This document shows, piece by piece, positions 19,952-28,274 of a stretch of DNA of 28,274 nt (its first letter is position 1; each line of letters opens with the position of its first letter). The notes beneath the pieces were generated by a model. It made no database searches. It was not told where the DNA came from and saw only the letters and a program-made list of their open reading frames with translations. A program made the translations under genes and the position numbers. Source of the DNA: Trebouxia sp. TZW2008 (taxonomy: Eukaryota > Chlorophyta > Trebouxiophyceae > Trebouxiales > Trebouxiaceae); contig BDIU01000533.1 in assembly GCA_002118135.1 (NCBI GenBank), positions 1 through 28,274 on the forward strand, given 5' to 3'.

Positions 19952-22900
19952 ATGCAACGGCAAGCGTGGTTGTGCCTGTACTTCGCGGCGCTGTGTTGCT
20001 GTGGCGTGCATGCGGCGACCAGTCTCAAGATCAGCAAGCTTGTGAGGGAGGTATGCACCCTGAGCGAATCTGATCGCTTTTTTGTTCATTGGTCGTCGCT
20101 GGCTGCTTGCTGTATCGATGTCAGTCACCTCGACGCAGGTTGCGGTCAACCATCAGGTCGTGATTGTTACCGAGAGCTATCACTTTCGTAATGATGGTCA
20201 AACGTCCGTCGACAGCGTGGCCTTGTGTTCCACCCAAGAATATGCAGCTACCAGAGCGCATGAAGAGGTAAGTCTCATCATGTGTGATGTGACTTCTCTT
20301 TTGCAGCAAACAATGGTTCTGACTGTAACACCTTCTGTTGATTGCAGATCACTGTTGGCGACGAGGACGATGCTCCCCTCCTACAGGTGCGCACAAAGAT
20401 GCATGTGTTGCTTGCTCATATTGGTTGCATCTGTCCAGATGATGGCAAGCCACAAAAGTTGTCGAATTACCACCTGCCTTCATGCCGCTGCCACTTCCAA
20501 GCTCTCTTTGAGTCAGACGACATTGTCATGATGTGCGTATGTGCCCTTCTACAGGTTGAAGACACACACATACCTGGGCAGCCCTCAAATAGCAGCTGCT
20601 TGCAAGCCAAACTCAGTGAGCCCTTGAAAGCAGGGAGCAGCGTTGATGTAGAGCTGTATTCAGTACACATAGGCCTCATGACCCCTTTCCCAGCAACAGC
20701 TGCCCAGTCTGACCCCCAAAGGGTGCTGTTGAAGGGCAGTCATTATGTGCCATCTCCCTATCCTGTTGCAAAACAGACAAGCAAGGCAAGTATCTGCTCT
20801 TTGCAATGTCATTGTCAACACGCACTCAACAGATTTCTGTTGCAAGGTGGAGTTGCTGATGCAATGCTGTATGATTTGCTGACACCTTTGCTGCTGTCAC
20901 AAGCATGGTGTGGCATGCGCCATGATCTTGCTCACATATCTGTTTGTGGCTACCACTCTTTGCCCGCTGTGGTGTGGGCTAACCCCATGACTCAATGCTG
21001 CCTGCACCATGCAGTTGTGCTGCCGTATGAGTTTGCAAAAGAAATCCATAATGTACTTGCTATGCCACAGCAGCAGTAGCATCTGTTCAAGCAATACTTT
21101 GCTTGTGCTCAGCATCAGCAGTTGTCAAGAGTAAGGCACAGACACCAAGCAGCTGAGTTGGGTATCTGTTGCCTGATCGTGACATTTGCTGACGATCTGC
21201 AAGAGAAACAGGTGGCCCAGCCTGCCAGCTGCTGGTGCTGCTGCTGGTGCTGCTGCTGTTGCTGCTATGGTACAGCATGAGGCACCACATGAGTTACAAC
21301 CTGAATTGCGACATGAGGCGTAGCCTCAACTGGCACATGGCTGATGCCAAGAGTTGACACAGCATCAAACAGTCTCTGATGCATGTGAAATAAGCACAGA
21401 ATTTGGCCCTGGACTGCATTGGTGCATGCCTTGCAGTTCTGAGTGGCTCTTGCAGCTAATGATTGATCAAGCAAACCCCATTGTGCTTCAAGCGCTTCTG
21501 CTTCATTTCTCAGCAAGAGGTTGCTTGGAAATGTAATAACATCTTGTGCACCCTGTAGCAGAGCCAGGCAGATGCATCATCACGAATTTGCTTGTCCTCT
21601 TTGTATACCATCAAATGACATGCTGACCCCACATTCATAGCTGAGCAGGTGAGACTGGCAAGCACAGCTGCTGAAGCTGACAGAACTAGCACCAACAAAG
21701 TGGCAAAGTTGTCACCTTTTGGGCTTTAAGTATAGCATCCAATGACTGTCTTTTGCAGCTGCCAGTAGAGCTAGACACTGCCATATCTGGAGCCTGTTCT
21801 TCTGCTTTGTATCCGGCCAAAGGTCTGCTGACCCATGTTGGTTGCTGAGCAGGTGAGACTGGCAAGCACAGCTGTGCTGAAGCTGACAGAGCTGGCACCA
21901 ACAAAGCGGCAGGGCAAGATCGTCACCTTTGGCCCTTACAACAAGATACCTGCCTGGTCCTCTTCACCCTTCTCAGTGCACTTTGAGAATAACAACCCCT
22001 TCACGCGAGTGACCAAAGTTACCAGAGAGCTGGAGGTGTCGCATTGGGGTAATGTGTATGTCGATGAGAAATACTACATCAGGTAAGAGCACTAGATGCA
22101 TACAATAAGCATTGACATGCAGAAACTACAGATCTTGCACACACTTTACCTTGTGCATAGTTCTGCTTGAGCAGTCAGGCTCCTTTTGTACAGGCTATTA
22201 CTCACGGGCTCAAAAGCACATTGCTGCTGCCTGTGTCATGCTGTCAGGTTGAGTGACTTGCCTGACAGGGAGGCTTGATGGACTCAGTCCGTTCAGCAGT
22301 GCCAATGCAAACCCGTGTCAGCAGGCTGGCGCTGCAGTAGCGTCAGATGTTGGTGCAACTGTTGACAAAGCGCCAAGCATAACTCTTCAAGCTACATGTG
22401 CTCGTCATCAGGGACATGGCATTGCTTGAGCTTTTGCGTAGGGTCAAGCATCCTGCGACAACCACAGTTGCATTGCAGACACACCCAACTGCTCATTTTC
22501 TATTTGCTTTTTTGTACCTTGCAATTTTGCTCTATGTCCTTTTTTACAAGCTTGATGGCAGCTGGTGCGGCTTCCCACGCAGCTTGGCTGTCATCATATC
22601 TGGAAAGTCCGCTGTGCATTACGGGGACGAAGGTGCCAAGCACAAGGGTCCCTTCTCTCGATCAGACCCACAGCACAACAGTGGCAACTTTGGCCGCTTT
22701 GTTCTGACATTGCTGACAGCTTGATGACAGCTGGCATTGGTGCAAAAGTTCCTCATTTGTCAGCACACCTGGAAGAAAGAGTTCTACAAGTTGACTGTGA
22801 GTTGCAGGAATGACGGTGCCAAGCACAAGGGTCCCTTCTCTCGGCTGGACCTACAGCGTAACACTGGCAACTTTGGCCGCTTTGCCCTGACATCACTCAC

Positions 22901-25900
22901 AGCCAAGCTGCCTTCTGCTGCCAACACATTTTACTTCAGAGATGAGATTGGCAACATCTCCACATCCAACATCAGGTAAGTGATGTATTGCTTGTGAGAT
23001 AGATGCATCTGTACACTTTTGGGGCCTGCATGCAAACAGCCTGATGCTTGTGTGATGTACCCATCTATGCACATATCCCCCTTTACGCATCACACACTGC
23101 CACGCCTCACAGCCTACATGCATTCAATTTTGCCAAACGCAAGCTTGATGGTTTCATGTTTGCATAACAGCTTTGTGTTATGCAAAGCTTGCTTGGTTTG
23201 TGTGACGTTACAGTCCCGTTCACCTTACACCTGACACCGCGTCGTACCTCAAACTGTATATTAACTGAAGCACTTGCTGAGAGTGCTTGGTCATGCTGTG
23301 ACTACAGGTTTGGCGCCAGCAATGTGCATGCTGAGATGCGGCCAAGGTTCCCACTATATGGAGGCTGGAAGACTGAGTTCACATTTGGTTACAGCCTACC
23401 CTTGAGCGCAATTATGACCAGAGTCAAGGGCGGCATTCAGCTGGAAGCACCTTTCAGCACACCATTTGAGCATGTTGTAGTGGATGATTTAATCGTCAAG
23501 GTACAGCTACCTTGCAGTGACCGTTTCACAGCAAGAATGTGATGTTTCTCCAGCATTGTCATCTCCTTGCCGCCATTCAGCGTCAGTGGACATAGGCACA
23601 TGCAAGCAGCAGCTCGCCGCTTTCCTTGGCACCTTTTAGCGTGGATTGCCTGTGAATCATCACACACAAACTGCAATCCTGCTTATCACTTATGCAAGCA
23701 GCTACAGGCTGTTCTACCTTGAACACGTGTTCTGCACATGGTCACATTCACCTGACCATGTGCGCTCATTTTCACCTGATGTCGTTGCAGCCTGTGGCTG
23801 AGCTGCTTGCAGTTTATCAGTGCATCTAGCTCATGCTGCAGCTTAACACTGTCACATGTGTTCCAGTTGATACTATGTGTGGCACATGCATGCGGAGCTG
23901 ACTGAAGGAGCATCCAGCATTGTGGCTTGGCTGCTTGCGTGGATCAGTGCATCTGGCCCAGTTCAGGCGGCAGATCAACCACTGTCAGATGTCTGCAGGA
24001 GACATGATGCATGGCCTGTGCAGGTGATTTTGCCTGAAGGGGCATCCAGCATCTCTGCCAAGGAGCCCTTTCCTGTCAAGCAGAGCCAGGAAGTTGAACA
24101 CACCTACCTTGACACTATAGGACGGCCTGTTTTGCTGCTCCGCAAGACCAACCTGAGTCCGTTAAGATGTTTTGCTAATGATATGACGCATGGCACATGC
24201 AGGTGGTTTTGCCTGAAGGCGCCTCAAGCATCTCTGCCAAGGTGCCTTTCCCGGTCAACCAGAGCCAAGAAGTGAAACACACCTATCTTGACACCACCGG
24301 ACGGCCGGTTCTGGTGCTCCACAAGACCAACCTGGTTCCAGACCATGACGTGCCTTTCACAGTGAACTACAGCTTTTGGTCTTTCTACCTTCTGAAAGAG
24401 CCAGGGCTGTTGGTGGCAGCCTTTGCCCTGCTGTTTGCTGGAATCATTGCGTATGTCAGATGCGACTTCATTTTGTCAAGAAATGAACGGTGGCAGGCTA
24501 GCAGGCAGAAGGAAAAGGCTGTTGCCATTGTTCAGCAGTTCACTGGTCTACTTGTAGGTGCGCCGCTATCTCAAGTGCTTTGCAAAACGTTTGATCTCTG
24601 CGTCCATTGTTCAGCGCTCATTCTGCAGAGAAGCTGCATCAGCAGGCGTCAAAATTTGGCACCATGTCGTGACAAATTCTATGGTTTGAGCCAGACTTGT
24701 TGCGTCACTTTTGTAGATGACTGCTTGAGAACTGTTGCCTGCCATGCTTTTGCATTGCAGCACTTTGTCATCATGATTTACTGTTGCAGTTGAAAGCAAC
24801 TGACAGGTCATTTCATAGTACCATTGCTCTTCAGAACGCCGCAATGCTGTGACCTCTTTGGAGTATGCGCTAGCGGGAGGTGCAGACACTGCTTCCACAG
24901 CCAGAACGGAGGCTGATGCCACCCTAAAGCGCACCACGTCAGAGGTAAAATCTTGCTGGACAGAATTTTCAGCTGTGCTGATGCACTAAGCACTAGCAAG
25001 TTCTGCATCACAAGACTCACTGGAGTGCCTTCTTTGAGATCTGCTTTGGCTCAAGCACTGCCCTCATCTGCCCACGTTGCTTCATGTTTACAGATTGACT
25101 TGATTCACTTATATATCGCTGCTTCCACTGCTTCAGGTGGTCCCAATGCTGCTTCTTTGTGTACATGTGTGTGCTGACTGCATGATGCCACATCTGCTCA
25201 GCAACTTCATGTCCTCTGCTGAGGCTGCATGACTACTTGCAAAGCTCATGTTGTTGTGTACTGCAGCTAAAAAAGCTGGAACAGCAGCACGAACAGATAG
25301 GCAGTAGCACAAGGAATGCAGCATTAGCGTCGCTACAAGAGAAGGAAGCTGCAATGCAAGCCAGTGCAATGCAGCTTTTCACTAGACGGCTGCAGCTCAT
25401 CAAAGATGGCAGCAGCTTGGAGGTGAGCCTTTGCCATTGCCCCAGAGTTGGGCAAGCTGCTGGTGGTTCTAGTGCAGATCATCATGCTGGTTTCAGTGCA
25501 GATCACCATGCTGATTCTGGTGCAGATCCCCATGCTGGTTCTGGTGCAGATCAGCATGCTGGTTCACTACAGATCATCTTGCCGAGTCTGGTGCAGTTTA
25601 TCATGCTGACTTTGGTGCAGATCATCCTGCTGGTTGTATTGCAGATCATCATGCTGTTTTCAGTGCACATTGTCATGCTGATTCCACTGCAGATTATCAT
25701 GCTGGTGCCGGTGCAGATGAGCATGCTGTTTCTAGTGCAGAAAATCCTGCAGGAAACTTACAAGCAATTGCAGCTGCGTGGGTGCAGACATCTGCAAGGT
25801 CGTGCCTGCAGAAGTCGAGGCCATTGCAGTTGTGATCAAAGTCTCCAAGTCACAATGCATGTCACAATGCATGTCAACAATGCTAGTATCACAGCATCAC

Positions 25901-26051
25901 AGCTGCGTACTGACATTGTGATGGATACGCCACAAAAGCATTCACTGCTGTGCAGGATGTAGACACCAAGCTTGCTGCCCAGATACGTTCCCTGGACGAG
26001 AGCAAAAGAGAAGTTACTCGAGCTACTGATGCCTTGCTTCAGAAAACATGA
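19952..26051 (+). CDS. OST1: Ribophorin I / OST1, oligosaccharyltransferase subunit
   Basis: Encodes the 601-residue non-catalytic subunit 1 of the ER oligosaccharyltransferase complex, which moves the preassembled glycan from dolichol to Asn of nascent proteins. Exons: 19952-20050, 20139-20267, 20348-20386, 20555-20785, 21853-22082, 22808-22975, 23308-23500, 24203-24557, 24835-24944, 25267-25422, 25956-26051. All phases agree, and total length matches the family (human 607). The start gives a signal peptide (MQRQAWLCLYFAALCCCGVHA). Family landmarks are GSHYVPSPYP, FGPYNKIPAWS, VHFENNNPFT, EVSHWGNVYV, KGPFSRLDLQ, YFRDEIGNIST, RPRFPLYGGWKTEF, LPEGASSIS, TYLDTTGRPV and VNYSF. One membrane helix (residues about 431-450, LLVAAFALLFAGIIAYVR) is followed by a cytosolic coiled tail. 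Intron 4 has a GC donor (AAG|GCAAGT). Introns 4, 5 and 7 hold broken copies of the next exon. A TGTAA lies at 26061-26065. Confidence 0.95.
21226..21268 (+). repeat. CTG-type trinucleotide run in OST1 intron 4
   Basis: Imperfect (CTG)n with GGTG and TTG interruptions within the 1,067-nt GC-AG intron. Confidence 0.85.
21585..21730 (+). pseudogene. Broken copy of OST1 exon 5 start and acceptor
   Basis: GCTGAGCAG|GTGAGACTGG... at 21640-21730 repeats the true exon 5 start at 21853, 204 bp upstream, and the match extends into the upstream intron (TTTGTAT...GCTGACCC). The copy has lost TG in the run GCTGTGCTG, lost further bases later, and reads into TAA, so it is dead as an exon although its acceptor is intact. 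Confidence 0.9.
22627..22725 (+). pseudogene. Broken copy of OST1 exon 6 start
   Basis: Codes GAKHKGPFSRSDPQHNSGNF then GRFVLTLLTA and a TGA, matching GAKHKGPFSRLDLQRNTGNF then GRFALTSLTAK of real exon 6 at 22815, offset 183 bp. The real acceptor TTGCAG has no counterpart here. Stretches of more than 20 bp are identical, so the duplication is fairly young. Confidence 0.9.
23890..23925 (+). pseudogene. Most decayed copy of OST1 exon 8 start
   Basis: CTGAAGGAGCATCCAGCAT at 23901-23919 and the CACATGCA before it match the starts of the two later copies (24034 and 24213). The rest has diverged. It is the first of three tandem copies. Confidence 0.6.
24024..24158 (+). pseudogene. Near-intact partial duplicate of OST1 exon 8
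   Basis: Preceded by a good acceptor (CTGTGCAG), it reads VILPEGASSISAKEPFPVKQ... and stays aligned without indels to real exon 8 (24203) for 45 codons, with about 37 identical residues. Roughly half of the base differences are silent. It lacks the part for the membrane helix. No in-phase donor is seen, and read-through ends at a stop near 24273. It could be a relic or a poison/alternative exon. Confidence 0.8.
25472..25752 (+). repeat. 24-bp minisatellite, about 12 copies, in OST1 intron 10
   Basis: Units of GTGCAGATCATCATGCTGGT plus TTCA type, slightly diverged. No stop codon interrupts the frame of exon 10 from 25423 through the whole intron to 25955. One early unit has lost a base, so the encoded repeat switches from ADHHAG-like to VQIIML-like octapeptides. 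Confidence 0.95.
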
Positions 26052-26320
26052 CATGATCGTTGTAAATTGGTTTTCAGAGTGGGTCACAGCTTTCCACCAA
26101 TTGCATTTGCCATGCTTGTACAACTTGATTCAAGCTTCACTTTCCAAAGGGCCAATTCTCTCTGCGTGGCAGAGACCTCACATGCCAAACCCTGGGAACG
26201 CCCCAAGAGCATGTGTCCAGCACAGCGAGTTGCTTTGAGTTGCACCACTCCCATCTATCAAGGACAGTGCTGCTGCATGCCGGCCACGCAGCTCATGAGT
26301 AACAGCTACGCTTGAGTAAG
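26052..26320. other. Convergent 3' flanks of OST1 and the PDCL3-like gene
   Basis: The 269 bp between two facing stop codons. It must contain both 3' UTRs, so the transcripts may overlap. TGTAA occurs on the + strand at 26061, very close to the OST1 stop. I found no TGTAA for the - strand gene within this gap. Several short open frames cross it but none has coding support. Confidence 0.5.
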
Positions 26321-27512
26321 TCAATCGTCTGCTTCATCTTCCTGCTTCTCATTGGCTTGCTCAGAATGCTGGAGCAGTAATGACTTGATAAGTTCCTGCA
26401 TAATACCACATGTCACCAGCAGGGTTTGTGCTTGCAATTGCATTTTTGCAAAGCAAAGTATATATGTGCAAGCAAGGGATGCACCATGCTCTGCTGTGAA
26501 GCCAAAGCTTTGAAAGCGTACCCTGATGTCTTGCATGGATAGGGGAGTGTCCTCTTCACCCTCTTGCCGACAAAGTGGCCCAAATCTATTCAGCGAGATG
26601 GCAACCTCTGCATGACCAGACACATGTCATGTCTTGCGGCTGACATCAACAACTTGCCAACTTGTGCCTCGGCCATGCAAGCAAATCATGCAGCAACATG
26701 GCCAACAGTTGCTCACATTGTGTTGATGCGATTGTTTTGGCTTACGTTCTGGAGTAGTCCTTGGGCCTCCAAAAGGTCCCAAGCCTATCAAGTGCTGCAA
26801 GCACTTGGTGTCTTTGTAGATCAGCACAGTTGGCAGGTTCTTATCAGGGTAATTTGGGATGCATTCTGTGGAGATGATCTTGACAAACTTGGTCTGAGGG
26901 TGTTTTTTGGCAAGCTCTGTCAAGCATTCACCAAGCAATGCTGAATGAGCCACCCTATGCACACAAAAGACGTGTGCATATCTGAATGTGGCGCCAAAGT
27001 TGAAAACAGCATAGCAAAACCAGAGCCAATCGTACTTGTCTTTGTAAAGATGCACCACGACGTAAACATCCTCGCCAGCATTTGTGACTTGTTGCACAAA
27101 GTCTCCTCTTGATATGTGCTCCATGGTTCCAAATCGTGCTTGTTTTTGTGCTGCTTTGAGTTGGGCAATCCTTTCTTGCCTGTCACAGAGCACCAGTCAG
27201 ACAGGCAGAACACTCCTGTGTACTCGTTTTGGGTTGGCTACTTAGGGCAAATGTCAGTTGCAAACATCAACAGCCTTACCTGTACTGTTCCAGGAATCTG
27301 TCATCATCAAAGTCATCATCCATCTCCTCAAGCTCATCAACTGCTTTCTTGTCAACCCATTCTTTGCCCTTACCCTCCTCCCTTTCTGGGGTCCAAGGCT
27401 CGGCTTTTTTCACTGGCTCCTTGGGAGGCAGGTTGCCCATTTTTCGCTGAATGTCGTCCCATTGAGTCGTCTGACCCTCAGGCCCTTTGTAGACTGCATG
27501 ATAGTCAGCCAT
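26321..27512 (-). CDS. PDCL3: Phosducin-like protein, PDCL3/PLP2 class
   Basis: A 248-residue phosducin-like protein with a thioredoxin-like fold. Relatives are cochaperones of the CCT/TRiC chaperonin in folding actin and tubulin; vertebrate PDCL3 was also named viral IAP-associated factor. Exons on the - strand: 27512-27280, 27179-27036, 26954-26746, 26607-26522, 26395-26321, with matching phases and GT-AG ends. Start is at 27512 (MADYHAVYKGPEGQTTQWDD), which matches plant homologues; an upstream in-frame Met is not needed. Landmarks in order are the TEWNDI-like TTQWDDIQRKMGNLPPKEP, an acidic helix (ELEEMDDDFDDDRFLEQYR), ARFGTMEHISRGDFVQQVT, VVVHLYKDK, KFVKIISTECIPNYPDKNLP, GLGPFGG and an acidic C terminus ending EDEADD. 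The CIPNYPD-x-NLPT signature is diagnostic. The class is clear; partners are inferred from the family. Confidence 0.95.
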
Positions 27513-28274
27513 GGGGCTCGGCGAGCCGGCGGTCAGTTGATGCCTGGATCTCCACGTAAACAGGAGGTACTGCCAGATGAGACGGCCTCCGGACAACTCC
27601 TCAGGACGAGCGTTGCTTCACAACGTCAAGATTCTGCAGCCTTCGAAGACTGGCTTTTACTTTGCGTCAGGAACGGTGTCGTTCCTCCTTAAGAACCCAA
27701 CTAACAGTAGCTGCGGGATGAAAGATCGTCGCTTGCAGAGAATGTGGCACAAACCTTTTCCAACGATTGCACCCAATGAAGACGCAGGCTCTTGTGACAG
27801 ATCGCGTGCAAAGTCGCCAAGCAAGGATTTCTCAGTGCTGCTCATCGCAGGAACGCAGCACAACCGCGCACGTGATACACATGACTTATAGGTGCCAAGG
27901 GGCTGCCGAGCAAAAGAGTTTACTAGCGTACAAGGGGATGTATTGCCGTGACGCGTAGGCACAAGAAGACGCTGAATGTTCATACGCAAGAACAAGACTT
28001 GATCATTTGGGACTCGCAGAGCTGAGTCTTTCTGTACATGTGTATATTACGTAACCAGGACATGTCATATCACAGGAAAAGAATAACAAGGACGCGGAAT
28101 GGCCTGAACGAATACACGAACGTCCAAGACGTTCTGCCCTACTGGTCAACTTGCGTAATGTGCAGCAACAGTGTGAATCAGATGTTCGCGAGTGTGGTTG
28201 ATTCAGAAGCTCTGCTAAACATAGACATGGTCTGGGAAATTCGGTCAACCCATTCATGAACATGTGACTTAGTA
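27513..28274. other. 5' flank of the PDCL3-like gene; no identified gene
   Basis: Contains the 5' UTR and promoter of the - strand PDCL3-like gene and perhaps the edge of a neighbour. Open frames of 60-112 codons occur on both strands (for example + 27577-27891 and - 27657-27995) but show no recognisable motif, conserved splice pattern or family match, so no gene is called. The stretch 27930-28274 looks richer in CG and AACG words than the introns to the left. Confidence 0.35.

Noticed and set aside
20342..21079. 245-codon continuous frame as a gene
   Set aside because: It is OST1 exons 3 and 4 read through short introns and past the GC donor; the homology stops exactly at 20785.
25472..25752. 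CRISPR-like array
   Set aside because: The 24-bp units are contiguous with no unique spacers, and they lie in an intron of a nuclear gene. It is a minisatellite.
27577..27995. Overlapping frames of 104 (+) and 112 (-) codons upstream of the PDCL3-like gene
   Set aside because: No motif, family resemblance or splice context. They could be exon pieces of an off-window neighbour, but nothing in the window supports a call.

Overview
The window reads as nuclear DNA of a green alga, most likely a trebouxiophyte-like chlorophyte. It has intron-dense genes with short GT-AG introns, an extensin-like proline-rich wall or surface region, a polycystin channel of algal type, and plant-like versions of two housekeeping proteins. 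The lineage call rests on gene content and style, not on a database match. I see no bacterial operons, rRNA, tRNA or transposon genes.

Three protein-coding genes are supported, and their exon phases close without a break. (1) Positions 1-18998, + strand: the 3' 19 kb of a giant polycystin/PKD2-like cation channel gene, about 30 exons and about 3,012 visible residues, running off the left edge. It encodes a Pro-rich region, a DUF5011-type Ig-like module, further Cys-containing and Asn-glycosylation-rich exons, a six-helix polycystin core, and a cytosolic tail of about 1,190 residues ending in a coiled coil. (2) Positions 19952-26051, + strand: OST1/ribophorin I, 11 exons and 601 residues, complete from signal peptide to stop. 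(3) Positions 26321-27512, - strand: a phosducin-like protein of the PDCL3/PLP2 class, 5 exons and 248 residues, convergent with OST1 with 269 bp between the stop codons. The last 760 bp are the 5' flank of this gene and hold nothing I can identify.

The most unusual signal lies in how the genes are built. Introns of both large genes contain degraded partial copies of the neighbouring exon, and each copy spans a splice junction. I count about ten, lying 64-350 bp from the intact junction. In OST1 the broken copies sit upstream of the intact acceptor. In the channel gene most sit downstream of the intact donor. One such duplication appears to have become coding (the LLRWG repeat in exon 29). 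Other intron tandem arrays (85 bp x3, 54 bp x2, 24 bp x12) fit the same picture of intron growth by short local tandem duplication. Three introns use a GC donor.

The three genes have no obvious functional link. OST1 acts in ER N-glycosylation, the PDCL3-like protein in CCT-assisted folding of cytoskeletal proteins, and the polycystin is probably a membrane or ciliary-type cation channel.
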